64,000 nucleotides of DNA from Tausonia pullulans (taxonomy: Eukaryota > Basidiomycota > Tremellomycetes > Cystofilobasidiales > Mrakiaceae), in NCBI GenBank assembly GCA_951802195.1, contig OX637625.1, positions 1,240,001-1,304,000 on the forward strand, written 5' to 3'. Positions 1 to 11,800 of this stretch are shown piece by piece. Each line of letters begins with the position of its first letter. The first letter of the stretch is position 1. The notes beneath the pieces are model-generated. The model made no database searches. It worked only from the letters and a program-made list of their open reading frames with translations, and was not told the origin of the DNA. The position numbers and the translations under genes were made by a program.

Positions 1-1527
1 AGGTTTCAACGCACTACACCAGCAGCCGCTCCAGCGACTGCAACCGCCCACCACCCATCGGACGGGTCTGCGCTCGGTGAGTCTGGGTTCATCGGGTCGT
101 TGCGTCTTGCCGGGGCAAGAGTCCTCAATAGGAGCTCATACCTGAAAGCGCGCGTGAATCAGCTTCCCCATGGAGACCAGAGTGGCGATGTACTGCATTG
201 ACTCACGTCAAGAAGTACGGCCCGTATCCGAGATCCCGAAGCAGACACGACGTGTACCCACGATAGATCCCTCGAGGCCCTTCTGTCCGGTAGATACTCC
301 GAGCAAGCTCGAGTGTCCCTGGGGCGCGGTCGATGTGGCTCTGCTGGCGGACTTTGAGAAGTTCCGTGGGTGTGTCGATGATTCTGTTGCTCGTGCGCGC
401 CAAAGAGAAGAAAAAGGACGACGTCAGGCTCAGCTTCTCACCGAGAAACAGAGGAGAAGACATAAAAAAGGGGCACGCACGACCCAACGACACCCGAAGC
501 GCAGCCTGCGAGGAAGACAAGCGAGAGCTTTGGCTCATGGCCTTCGGGTGTTTCGGCCAGTGGGGAAAGGTAGTCCAGCGACTTTTTAAATGCCGAGAAG
601 ACGAGGCCATTGACAATGCCGATCCCTGCCAGAGGGGAAACAATGCCTTTGTAGAGGCCTGCGAGCTGTTCAAAGAAAAAGAGACGGTCAGTAGCGTGTA
701 GGACAAGGACGCGTCGAGGTCGAGCTGCTGTAGCATCACTGACCCGCTCCTCCTTCATGATAGTGCCTGCGTGCGCGTCGTTCAGGTCCAGTCAGGGAGG
801 GTTGGCAACTTCAGACGTCAGTTCATACGCTCCGACTCACGGAAAGTCGCAAAAGTGGACGAAGAAGAGTAGTGCCCGGCGAGCTCGGGCTGTTGGAAAC
901 GCGTCTTGACTGAAGATAAAGAGGATTGGAGATAGCATGACGCGGTCTTGGATGATAAGTTCGTCGTCCTCGCGTGTCGCCGCCCTTTCAAGGATTTTAT
1001 GCTACTGACCAGTGTCAAACGGGTGGCCTGGTCGGTATGAGGAGAGTGCAAGATCAGGCTTCTGACCGTCGTCCGGCAGGAAAGAGGCAACGTACCGACA
1101 AGGACTCCGGCCATGCCTGTGTCGTCGATCCGTTCACGTCTCATATCAGTATGTCAGCCTGGTCAATGTCCAGGAGAGACTCCTCCCTCTCACCAGAGAC
1201 AACCCCAGCCGCAAAATCCAGCCCAGGTCTCGGCGGAGCTGTATATCATGATCATCCTCCTTGTCAGCGGGCTGTCAGGACACGTCACGTCTGGAGTCTG
1301 AACGCACGCTTGACGACCTCTGACGGCGTGCCAAAAGGGTGATGTTCATGAAGGATCACGGGCTTGTGCTCGGCATGGTGAACGGAGTGCGGATGTCCTC
1401 GATGGACGGGGTCGGGGACCATCGACGGTGCGTTTGGATGAAGAAAGTGGAGGTTGGGCGAGCAGAAGGGTTCGGCGAGAAGCGCCGGTTGGTTTCCTCG
1501 AGACACGAGCTTATGACGCGCCTCCAT
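1..1527 (-). CDS. Mitochondrial carrier (SLC25 family), 3' end beyond the left edge
   Basis: Inner-membrane solute carrier. Nine exons read out with consistent phase: 1308-1527, 1194-1238, 1096-1116, 1010-1027, 841-909, 744-766, 481-665, 207-383, 15-141 (885 nt, 295 codons so far). Spliced, they give two carrier repeats. The first has signature HPFDTVKTRFQ followed by the glycine-rich GLYKG; the second has DTPTELLKVRQQ and GIYRGY. A GMAGVLVG helix precedes the first signature. The sequence is closest in feel to the carnitine/acylcarnitine and SLC25A45/47/48-like branch, but the substrate cannot be assigned. An intron donor at 14 suggests the third repeat lies off the window. Three exons are only 18, 21 and 23 nt long, so gene finders may miss them. 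The ATG at 1527 has an A at -3; an in-frame ATG at 1422 is the alternative start. The 3' neighbour PAB2 lies upstream on the same strand. Confidence 0.85.
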
Positions 1528-1757
1528 CGTCAAGCAAGGAGATCTCTTACTGCGGAAAGTTCTATAACGATTCCTTCAACAAGCATAGAGGGAGCTGGGT
1601 TTCTCAATGATGGAGAGCGAGCATTTAGGGCGAGGGGCGAAGAGAGCGAGCTAGATACACAGAGACCGACGGCTTCTTCGGTTGGCATAAACGTTTGGGT
1701 AGAGAGGAGAGGGTGCAAACAAAGGAGAGAAAACAAGAGAAGGGGAAGACTGATATA

Positions 1758-3046
1758 TCAACCAGAGTAGCCCCGACCGCGACCGCTACAACAAAGATTC
1801 GCAAGGAAAGCGAGAGCGGGGGCGTCGTCAGCGCGCCAACTCTGCAAACTCTTGGTTTCTTCCCCAAGAACATCAAAATGAGAGACTCACCGGTAGCCCC
1901 GACCCCGAGGCTGTTGGAAACCATAGCCTCCCCGTTGTCCCCGACCCCGTCCACGGCCGCGACCCCGCGCATTGTAGCCGGGAATGTTGGTGCGTTTCGG
2001 CGTGACCTAGGAGCGAGAGGGCGATAAACTCAGTCAGCCAGGGAGGCAAGAAGGCACTGCGAGCAGAAGAGACAGAGCGACCAAAATCGCACGCCAGCCC
2101 AAGCTCTGCGCGTGTGCGCGCGGGTGGGTCGTTCGGCACCGCACGGCATCGCACGACAGTCACGTCGAGCCAGCAGTAGCCCTTCTATGGATTGACAGAC
2201 AAAGACTCACCTTAAGCAGCCGTCCGCGGAAAAGTGACTCATCGAGAACCATAGCGTTCGTGACGAACGCAGGCTCAGCGAACTCTACATACGCGAAGCT
2301 GGACGAGAGGCACAACATACGCGTCAGACAAATTCCCGTTCCTTGATCTTGGACCAACACGCGTGCAATCCACATACCCCTTAGGGTGACCCGTGAACTT
2401 GTCGCAGAGGATGGTGACACGGTTGATTTGGCCACAAGCAGCGAAGTGGCTCTGGATTTCCTCGGGCGTCGAGCCGTAATCGACCTGGAAGCCCAAGAAA
2501 GCCATATTGTTGTCAGCAGGCTCCTCCTGCACCGCAGAAATCTCGCGACAGCTAGAACCCACGTTGCCGATGTACACGCTCCGGGCGTCGACGTCCTCCT
2601 GCGGCTCCTGCATCGCCGTGTCGGCCTCATCCTCCCCGCCAGCAGCGGGCGTCGAGCTGCCTGCCCGGCCATTGGAAGCCGACCCAGATTCTGCGGCATC
2701 AGCGTTCGCCTGAAGCTCTCGTAGCTGTGCAAGAAAGGGAAGATGGAGTGTCATTCGAACACGTTGGAGCGGTCAGAGACAGTCTTGCCGGGCGGATGAA
2801 TCCGGTGAGCTAGCTGACGGACCTTGGCAGCCTCAGCCTCCATCTCCTTGACGCGGGCCTTCATCGCTTCAAGCTCCTGAGCGGATTGCGCGTGGAAGAA
2901 CCAATATCAGCGATGGAGAGCGCGACGATGGGTCCTGTTTGCGGCGAGGCGAGAGAAAGAGGCGAACGACGCACGGCATCGTCGTCGCCGTCGTCAGCTC
3001 CGTCGTCGATGTGGTCCTCAACGGGATCGATGGAAGCGTCGGCCAT
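1758..3046 (-). CDS. PAB2: Nuclear poly(A)-binding protein 2 (PABPN1/Pab2-like)
   Basis: Binds nuclear poly(A) tails and acts in polyadenylation and RNA decay in the nucleus. Seven exons: 2975-3046, 2823-2876, 2563-2724, 2378-2484, 2211-2298, 1891-2006, 1758-1785; together 209 codons, 208 aa. Residues 1-24 are acidic. Residues about 25-50 form the family's coiled coil ([18 protein letters not shown]). One RRM runs about 90-165, with RNP2 VYIGNV and RNP1 KGFAYVEF. The linker [10 protein letters not shown] follows, and residues about 175-208 are an RG-rich tail that ends GRGRGYSG. This domain order and length are those of PABPN1. The last exon is only 28 nt but finishes the RG tail in frame with a TGA. 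The start codon is the first ATG before the acidic region. It is divergent from the WW/FF splicing-factor gene. Confidence 0.93.
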
Positions 3047-3376
3047 GGGGAGAACTGTTGAGAAGAGGAAAGGAGGGCGAGTTGGTGGTGGTTGGTTGGT
3101 TGACAGAAATACGCGAGAGAGCTCGGCGGGGAAGCCTTGAGAGGAAGGGGGAAAGAGCGCATTCAAGGGTCTCTGACGTCCTCGACGGCCTCGTTCATCC
3201 AGCAACGTCCAGCAACCATCATCAACCCGTCCGCCCGTCATGTCCGGAGTGCCCCCACCCCCTCCTCCGACGCTCACAGGTCCCGTGTTCGTCTCCCTCG
3301 ACATGCTCTCTCTGCCTTGCCCCCTCAGCTGACGGCTCTTTCTCCTTGTAGTGGCTCGTCCTTCCCTCCCCCGCCA
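3047..3376. promoter_or_regulatory. Divergent intergenic region between PAB2 and the WW/FF gene
   Basis: About 330 bp separate the two start codons, so both RNA-processing genes probably share this promoter. An ATG at 3240 opens a short proline-rich frame on the plus strand (MSGVPPPPPPTLT...). It is either an upstream ORF or an alternative first exon of the downstream gene; I found no clean donor that joins it in frame to 3377. Confidence 0.4.
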
Positions 3377-6315
3377 ATGAACTTCCCCCCTCCACCGTTC
3401 CTTCCGCCCCTCCCTCCCGGCTGGACCGAACACCGAGGTGAGTCGCGCCATCGTTCACGCGGGTCCTGGGTGGCGGTGACGAGTGGGTGCACCCCGCGCC
3501 CACATCACCTGTCTCCGCCGCGTCGTCGCGCTCTTTCGACTCGCTTGACTCCCTACGGACAACAGCCCAGCCGACCGACCGCTTCTTCCCTCGCTGACTC
3601 CTTTGTTCTCACCTTCACCAGCCGCTGGAGGGGTCCTCTACTGGCACAACGCCGCCACGGGCGCCTCAACCTACACCCGCCCCGCGCCCGTCGTCCCGCC
3701 TCCCGGGTTCGTCTCCCTTCCTCCTCCTGCTCCGGAAAAGAAGAAGAAGAAGGAGAAGCCCAAAGACAAGACACCGATCCCTGGGACGACGTGGATTCGC
3801 GTCAAGACGACGGAAGGAAATGTATTCTACATGGACAAGGAGTCGAAGAAAAGCGAGTGGACGATACCGGAGGCGATCAAGGTCGGTCGTCCTTCCATCA
3901 AGTCTCATTCATAGACCCAAGAGACGGTAGCTGAAATATGTGACACAAGACCGAGGTTGAATCCCTCGAAGCCGCCGAACGCGCCGCCCAAGCTGAGCAG
4001 GAGGAGGCCGAACGCGTCGCGCTCGCCCAGCAGAAGGCCGAGGAGGAGGCTTCCGCCCGCGTCGAGGTCGAGCGACTTCGTGCGGAGCTCTCCGCTGCCT
4101 CTGCTGCGTCGTCAAAGAAGCGGAGGTCTGTGTCACCCCAAGCGGGAGATCAGGCTTCTAAGAAGGCGCGACACGAGGACGAGGAGGAGGCCCCTTCGAA
4201 AGACGAGGAGCCCGAGGACGAGCTCCCCGAACAGGCTGGTCCCGATGGGGAGGACGATGAGGAGGCCTGGCAGCGAGCCGTCGCTGCGGAGATGGCGATC
4301 GAGTACGTCGACCCGAAGGAACGACCTCGGCTCGAGAAGGAGCAGAAGGAGCGGGAGAAGCAGGAGGAGCAGGAGCGAGTCGCTAAGGAGGAGGAGGAGG
4401 CCAAGCGGAAGCTGTTCAACCTTGCCCCCGCTGGGTACGCTCTGCCGCCGGGTGGAAAGGTGGAGATGACCGTCGAGGAGGGTCGGGCGCTTTTCAAGGT
4501 GAGAAAGAGAGGGGCATGGCGAGAGTTATGCTCGACTGACGAGCGATCCCCTCTAGAGCCTACTCTTCGAGAAGAACATCTCCCCCGTTGCCCCCTGGGA
4601 GATGTCGCTCCCTCTGTTCATCAACGATCCACGTTACATCCTTCTCTCTTCCATCAAGGACCGGCGCGAGGTCTTCGACGAGTACTGTCGCGAAAAGTCG
4701 CGCGAGCTCCGGCTTGCGAAGGCCGCCGCCGCTGCGTCCAAGGCGCCCGTCGACCCGGAGCGAGAGTACCGAGACTTGCTGAGGATCGAGGTGACGAGCA
4801 CGAGGACGAGGTGGGAAGACTTCAAGCGGACGTGGAAGAAGGACAGGCGGTTCTTTGGTTGGGGAAGGGACGATCGCGAGAGGGAGAAGGCGTTCAAGAC
4901 GCACCTCAAGGACCTCGGCGAAAGTTAGTCCCTGCGTGTGTAAGCGCCCCTCTTTTTGCGTATTGTTGTCTGACCACGCACTCCAACGAAACGCAGGGAA
5001 ACGCGCCGATGCGAAACGCGCCGAGACTGACTTCCTCCAGCTGCTCTCTGAGTCAACCAAAATCAAGCCGGATTCTGTCTGGAAGGAGGTGCGACCTTCC
5101 CTGTTCTCCCCTTGCTATCTCCGTTTTGACATGGCATTCTCCAGGTCAAGCGCAACTTTGAGCGCGACCCGCGCTACGACGCCGTTGGCTCGTCCTCCCT
5201 CCGCGAAGAACTCTTCCTCACCCAGCTTCGTCGTCTTGCCAGCGCCACGTCCTCCTCCGCGAACGCAGAAGCAGATGCGGCCCCCTCTGCGGAAGATGGA
5301 GCCGCCCACAAGACGCGGGAGAAGAAAGAGCGAGCTGAGGCAGCCCTCCGGGAGAGACAGGGCCAGGTCCAGGCTCAGCAGGGGCGGGTCCAGTCCGAGA
5401 TGGCTAGGAGTCGTGGGCTCGTCGGAAGAGAGGAGGCCGAGCGGGAGTTTGGGACGCTGCTGGTCGATCAGGTCCGCGAACACGACGTGAGTCTCCTCTG
5501 AGCGGTTGCTTTCGCAGGCAGGCCCACGCTGATCCCATCGGCCCACAGGCGAGCTGGTCGGACTACCTCCCGCGACTCGAGAAGGACCCTCGGTTCAACT
5601 CACCCTCGCTCAACCCATCCGACAAGCATCGCCTCTTCTCGGCCCACCTCTCCCGTCTCCAGCAGAAGCGGCTCGCGGCTCTGCACGATGCCTTCTCGCA
5701 GCATGCCCCCGCCCTCCAGACGTCGTTCGAGGAGATCCACTCGTCGATCGTTGGCCTTCCGGCGGTCGTCCACATCCGCCTGCCTCTCCCGGAGCTCGAG
5801 GATGAGTTTGCCCGCTGGCAGCGGAGTCGGAACGAGCGGGCGAGGGTGGAGTTCGCCGAGATGCTCGGGGAGAACTCGTTCGTCAAGTTCTGGGGCGGGC
5901 TCCAGAAGAAGCGGACCGAGACGGAGGAGGAGAGGAGGAAGCGCAAGGGTGGGGGTGTTGGGGGCAACGAGAGCAGCGATAGCGAAGAGGACGAGGGCGA
6001 GGAGGGGGGAGGCAAGGCTGATCTGGCGGGCATGGCGAAGCAGATTGACCTGGAGCAGATCGAGCGGGTGCTGAGCGTGAGCAGACCTCGTCCCTCGGTC
6101 CCCGTTCGCGCCGCTGACCCGCGCCGCGCCCCCTTCCCAGCAGGACAAGAGGTACATCGTCTGGGACCACATGCCGGACGAGAGGGAGCAGTGGCTCAGG
6201 GTGAGTCTGGTGGTCGTGCGAGGGAGCCCCGCCTCCGCCCTGCTGACAGCCTGGCCGCCGCCAGGACTACCTTGCGACCCTCGAGGCGCCCAAGGCCTCG
6301 GTGCATGTGGGCTAG
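3377..6315 (+). CDS. WW/FF-domain pre-mRNA splicing or transcription factor (TCERG1/Dre4-like)
   Basis: Likely couples RNA polymerase II transcription to splicing in the nucleus, by family. Nine exons: 3377-3437, 3622-3881, 3950-4498, 4557-4923, 4997-5088, 5145-5486, 5549-6076, 6141-6200, 6265-6315; 770 codons. The N-terminus is proline-rich. Two WW domains follow: PPGWTEHRAAGGVLYWHN with YTRP, and TTWIRVKTTEGNVFYMDKES with SEWTIP. Next come a long acidic Glu/Lys coiled coil and then FF-type repeats (WEMSLPLFINDPRYILLSS, FDEYCREKSRELR, WEDFKRTWKKDRRF, WSDYLPRLEKDPRF). The C-terminus has KRYIVWDHMPDEREQWLRDYL. This WW-WW-FF order matches TCERG1/CA150 and fission-yeast Dre4 better than Prp40. 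The acceptor at 6140 or 6143 (CAGCAG) changes one Gln. The true start could lie upstream if the 3240 ATG is used. Confidence 0.85.
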
Positions 6316-6517
6316 ATTTCTGTGCTCTATACATGCCCCCTTGCCTGCGAGTTCCGGAAAGACCCTGGCCACGGAGAGATGGAGAGAAAAGAAGTCGCCG
6401 GCGCCCTGACCACCCTGGCGGCGGCGCCAGGCTGGCTTGCGCTGGCTCGAGGCGGGCGAGCGAGCTTCGCCGACCTCGCCCGTCTTCTCTCACCTCGTCA
6501 ACCACCCTCGCTGCATC

Positions 6518-8301
6518 ATGTCGTCCCGGATCGTCGCTCGTTCTCTCCTGGCCGGTATGTCCTCGCGCGGACACACCCATCGCCAGACGGGCCTTCTACG
6601 CCCCTCCGCCCTGCCCAGCCGTTGACGAGCTGCCCCCCCCCTGGTCTCTTCGCTTCTCCCTCTCTCCCCTTCTCCCCGCCAAAACCAGCTCGGCCTGCTG
6701 CTCGGGTCGCCCCCTCTGTCTCGGTCGCTGCCAGGTCAGTCGCCCGCGAGCCGGCACCCCAGGCGATGCTCGGAGCCGGCATGCTGACCCGTGCTTGCGT
6801 CCTGTCCTCTTCGCAGGGCTTACGCCTCGAGTTCGTCTTCCTCCCTCCCCTGTTCCCTCGCGCGGCGCGGCGGCGGCGGCGCCCTCGCCCGCCCGGTCGT
6901 GCTCGCCGTGCTCTCATCAGCCGAGGGCGTCTCCTCTGACGCTCGTCCTGGTCCGCTCCGTGTCTTCTGCAGAGCCCTCGCCGGAGGACAAGGCCGCGTC
7001 CATCCTCGCTGCCGTCCCCGACAACAGCATCCTCACCAAGACCGGCACCGTTCTCGCCGGAACTGGTGTCGCCGCTGCCCTCATCAGCAACGAGATCTAC
7101 GTGAGGAGTGCTTCCTCTCTCGTCGCCCCGCCCGGCAGCCGGGCCTGCCCTGGAGCTCGTCCCGCGCCCCGTGGACGGCGATGCTCTCTCCAGGGCACAT
7201 GCCGTCCTGGATGGACTGGCTCGGGCGAGGCGGTCTGCGAGGCGGGCGGGCGAGACCTGCTCGCTCTCGCTTGGATGGGGCACTGACGCGAAGCGACCTC
7301 CTCTCTTTCCGCCTCTTCCCCCCCCTCTCATCACAGATCGTCAACGACGAGACCGTCGTTCTCGCGGCGTCGCTCATCCTCTTCACTCTCATCGGCAAGA
7401 TGGCTTCTGGTCCCTACACCAGCTGGGCTGACAAGCAGATCGCTGTGCGTGCCTGTCTCGTCGCTGGCTCACTCCGACCGAGAGACGCCGACTGAACTCT
7501 CGCGCGCTCGCTCTGTTTCGGCCCCGTCTCTCTGCGTCTGGTGCCCGTTCCAACAGCACGTCAAGAACACCCTCGTCGACGCCCGTCAGCGCCACTACGA
7601 CGCCGTCAAGGAGAAGATTGACAAGATCGGCCAGATGAACGACTCTGTCGAGCTCACCCAGTCGCTCTTTGCCCTCTCCAAGGTCCGTCCGCCAGCGCCC
7701 TTCTTGCTTTTGCGCTGGACAGAGCGAGCTCGCATCCTGACCACGAGTGCTCGCTCTCCTTCTCTTCTCCCCCTCTGCCATCGTCGTCGTCTTTCTCAAC
7801 ACAACATCACCCTGACACCCGCCCGCGGCCGCTCTCTCTCGGCGCGACCTGACTTGACGCGCGCGCTTCCCCTCCTCCTTCTCACCCCCCCCCCCCCCCC
7901 CCCCTTGCTTCGTTCCCTCTCGACGCGTCTGTCGCTACCTCTCCCTCCGCCATTCCACCCTCCAACAGGAGACCGCCAAGCTCGAGGCCGAGAACTTCGT
8001 CCTCAAGCAGGAGACGGCCCTCTCCGCCGAGGCCAAGGCTGTCCTCGACTCGTGGGTCCGCTTCGAGCAGCAGCAGCGCGAGTCGGAGCAGTCGGACCTC
8101 GTCAAGACCGTCCAGGCCAACGTCCTCAAGCAGCTCGCGGACCCCAAGTTCAAGAAGGACCTTCTCTCGTCCGCTGTTGCTGACATTGAGGGTGAGTTAC
8201 AGCAATGCGCGCGTGCGAGGATGGCCTTCCATTCCGGTCATGGCTGACCACGGATCTTTGCTGTTCGTTCGCCAGCTCTTGTCAAGAACAAGGCCGTTTA
8301 A
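6518..8301 (+). CDS. ATP4: ATP synthase subunit b (subunit 4), mitochondrial
   Basis: Peripheral-stalk subunit of the mitochondrial F1Fo ATP synthase. Eight exons: 6518-6554, 6689-6734, 6817-6830, 6973-7100, 7337-7444, 7557-7682, 7969-8191, 8276-8301; 708 nt, 235 aa, close to the yeast protein's usual length. The first 35 or so residues are an Arg/Ser/Ala-rich presequence ending near RAYAS. Mature-type sequence follows: ILAAVPDNSILTKTGTVLAG, then the ISNEIYIVNDETVVLAA membrane segments, then a long charged helix ending ALVKNKAV. The 14-nt exon 3 and its GTTCGT donor at 6831 are my best phase-consistent solution. The same unusual donor class is used in ILV6, which supports it. The intron at 7683-7968 carries a run of 20 C. 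Confidence 0.9.
7885..7904 (+). repeat. Run of 20 C inside an ATP4 intron
   Basis: An uninterrupted cytosine homopolymer lies about 65 nt before the intron's 3' splice site. The intron is 286 nt, among the longest here. The exact length of such runs is prone to sequencing error. Confidence 0.9.
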
Positions 8302-8861
8302 GTGGGAGGCCGGAGGAAAGCAGCCTGGTGGGAAGGATGCTTCAAAGGAAAGAGAAGGAAGGATGGCCGCCGTCGTCGTATAAACTTGGTTGGAAAGGGA
8401 AGTTGCGTAGATCTAGGAGCGATCAAATGCGCTGTCTAGGAAAGGAAACAGAGAGAGAGAGACCGAGAGAGAGAGCCTTCCAATCTTTGGGGGGGGGGGG
8501 GTAGAGTGGCAGACGATGGGAGATGCGACTCAAGTCGAAAAGCCAAAGTTCACATCTCGCTGCGTCGTGTCCTGCGCGCCACACCAGTACCTGCCTTCTC
8601 CGGCTACGCCTCAGTCTTTCTGTCATACAAGCCGTGAGCCTTCATCTACAGCAGGGGAATGCCCGAATGACATCCTAGAAGGCACGCGGACGGGGTATGT
8701 TGGTCTCCCTGTCCGCCCGCCGCATGGCCCGCCCAGAATTTGGCGAGCCTTCTCAACCGCCCCCTCACCTTCGCCCTCCATCAACCACCTCTTTCCCACC
8801 CTCCCTCCCTCCTCCCCCCCTTCCTCTTGCCTGCCTGCCCGCGATCACCACCGCCGGCACC
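8302..8861. other. Intergenic region ATP4-MAK21
   Basis: This 560-bp gap contains the ATP4 3' flank with a GA-rich stretch (8449-8475) and a run of 13 G at 8489-8501. A CT-rich promoter-like tract (8750-8850) lies directly before the MAK21 start. No further gene is evident. Confidence 0.5.
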
Positions 8862-11800
8862 ATGGCTCGTTCGAAACCCTCTCAGAAGACCAACAAGGGC
8901 GCCGCCACAGCCGCTGCTGTTGCCCCTGCGAAGAAGGCGGCCGCGCCTTCCGCCGACGGGTCGAAGACCGACTCGTTCCGACAGGACATCAAGGACCTCG
9001 GGGGCGACGACGAAGACTGGAAGATGCTTCAAGGGATCGATGACAGTGGGGATGAGGGGGAAGAGGCCTCTGCTGCCCTTACGGGAGTTGATGATGGCGT
9101 CTCCGAGGTGAGTGACACGACGGCCCCCAGAGACGCGCGCGGCCGCTCTTGCACGATACGCGACGCCGATATTGGACAGATCCTGGTGGAGGGAGACTCA
9201 ACCCCTTCATCTTCTCCTGCTGTCTCGAACCGAGCTTCGTTGGAATCGTCGCTTGCTTGCGTCCAGTCCAGAACTTGAAGCTCTACTCTCGAGCAAGGCT
9301 TCCCCTTTCTGACGCGTCTCTCGCTCGACCTGCCTGTCTTCCTCCTCTTCCAACCCGACCGCCCCACCAGGCCAAGCTCTCCAAGGAGCTCGCCTCCTTC
9401 CTCAAGGGTCTCGACTTCAAGGCCACCGCAGCCCCCGTCGACGAGTCCGACGACGAGGAGGACGCCGGCGACGCCTCGGACGACGCCGAGGAGTCTGACG
9501 AGGGCGAGATGCCTCTCGATGTGCCCATGAAGGTCAAGGAGCCCGTCGCTGCCCCGGCTGCGGCGGAGGCTGAGGCTGCTGGTCCTTCGCTCAAGGAGAA
9601 GCGGGACAAGCTCGCTGAGGCGACGAAGGCTGCGAAGGAGAAGGCCGCGGCGGCCCCTGTCGCTCCGGTCAAGGGCAAGAAGGGCGAGGTTGTAAGTCTT
9701 TGGACACTCCTCCCGCCTTCTTCATTCCGTATGGAACGACACACTCTGACGCGTCTCTCCTTCAACCCCTCCCCCTCCCCCCTCCCCTCAGATCTTCCCA
9801 CCCATCCCCCAGTGGTACTTCCACGCTGTCCCCGAGCTCGCGGCAAAGCCTCTCCCGACCCTCACCGCCGAGAAGCTTGCCTTCCTCGGCCAAAGGTCGA
9901 ACGCCCTCCTCGCGGCCGTCCCCTCTGCTCCATCATCGAGCCTGGCGTCCAAGTCGGACGCCAACTTCATGGCCCAGATTCTCAAGTCTGGAACGCAGGC
10001 CGATAAGCTCTCGGCGCTCATTCTCCAGGTCCAGGGTGACCCGCTGCGCAACATCAGCGCGCTCGAGAGCCTGAGGGCGATGACGGGCTGGAAAGAGGGC
10101 GGCGCTGTGGGTCGAATGGGTGGTCGTGAGGAGAGAATTAGCGTCGTCCGGGCTGTGGCGGATTGGTGGAACGGAGGTGGAGCGCCCAACCGGAAGCTGA
10201 GGTGGGTGATGAGACGAGAGTTTCAAAGAAGGGGGGCGAGACTGACAAACCGAATCTCTCCCTCAGGTACCTTCGCGACCAGCCGAACCTCTTGCACCCG
10301 GACGCCACGGACGCGCACCTCACGCTCTGGGCGTTCGAGGACTGGCTCAAGAAGTACTTCTTCTCACTTCTTCAGGTCCTCGAGGTACGTCTCAAAGCTT
10401 TCAAGGGTGTGTGACTCCATCCAATGCTGACGCTGTCAATCCCTCGCAGACCCTCTCCCACGATACCCTTCCCTTCGTCCGGACTCAAACCCTTACGATC
10501 GTCTTCCAACTTCTCAAGGAGAAGCCCGAGCAGGAGCAGAACCTCCTCCGGCTGCTCGTCAACAAACTCGTGCGTACAGCCAGCCACTCCCCGCTTCTCG
10601 CGACCGACGTCACTCAGCTGACCATCATAACCTATCGTCACTCCCAGGGTGATACCGACAAGAACGTCGCCTCCCGGGCCTCGTATCACATCCTTCAACT
10701 CCTCCAGTCGCATCCGGCGATGAAGTCGGTTGTCGTCCGCGAGATCTCGTCGCTTGTTCTCGTCCCTCCCCCGCCCAAGGTCGTCGCTCCCTCCAAGCAG
10801 ACCAAGAAGCAGAAGAAAAAGGGCAAGCAGCAGCCGATGGCCAAGAAAACGACCACGTTCGACAAGGCCGTTGACGACTCGGGCAACCTCCACGCCCGGT
10901 ACTACGGTGTCATCACGCTCAATCAAACGACGCTCACCCAGCGGGACGGCGAGGTCGCGGGAAAGCTCGTCGAGGTTTACTTCGAGGTCTTCCGCGGTAT
11001 TCTCGGCGATGGCAAGTACGCGAAAGAGGAACTCACCGGGACCGAGAAGGTTGAGGTCAAGGAGCCTGAAGTGGCTGAGGGCAGCGACAAGGGCAAGGGC
11101 AAGGAGCACAAGGGCAAGGGTGCCTGGAAAGGCAAGGGCAAGAAGACGGACGCTAAGGAGGACGAGGTCGAGGACTCAGACGCCAAGATGATCGCCGCCG
11201 TCCTCAGCGGTGTCAATCGCGCGCTCCCCTTCGCCAAGATCGAGGACAGCGTGTGAGTGTTGTCCTCCTCTCCGCTTGACTAATTGCCGTTGACCCGTAG
11301 CTCTTACTTGCTTGCGCAGCTTTGAAAAGCACATGGACACCCTCTTCCGCATCACTCACTCGGGCACCTTCAACATCTCCATCCAGGCCCTCAACCTCAT
11401 CTACCAGGTTACCGCCGCGAAGGAGTCCGTCTCCAGTCGGTTCTACCGCACGCTGTACGAGTCGCTCCTCGACCCTCGGCTGGCGGCATCGTCGAAGCAG
11501 GCGATGTACCTCAACCTACTCTTCAAGGCGATCAAGACAGATGTCAACACGGCTCGCGCCGCCGCCTTCGTCAAGCGGACGATGCAGATCCTCGGCACGC
11601 ACCAGCCGCCGTTCATCTGCGGAGCCTTCTTCCTTTTCGGCGAGCTCTTCTCCTCACTGCCGGGTCTTCGCCGGATGCTCTCCGAGCCGGAGGAAGACGA
11701 TGAGGAGGAGCACTTTGTCGACGCGCCCGACCCGGACGAGGAGCCCAAGAAGGTGGAGAAGAAGGCCGCTGCGGCCGTTGCTGCTGCCGCTGCCGCTGCC

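Noticed and set aside
6171-7286. 371-codon plus-strand frame
   Set aside because: A chance GC-rich frame running across the 3' end of the WW/FF gene and the introns and exons of ATP4.
8489-8501. Run of 13 G as a possible G-quadruplex
   Set aside because: A single homopolymer in a 3' flank; no further G-tracts nearby to form a clear quadruplex motif.
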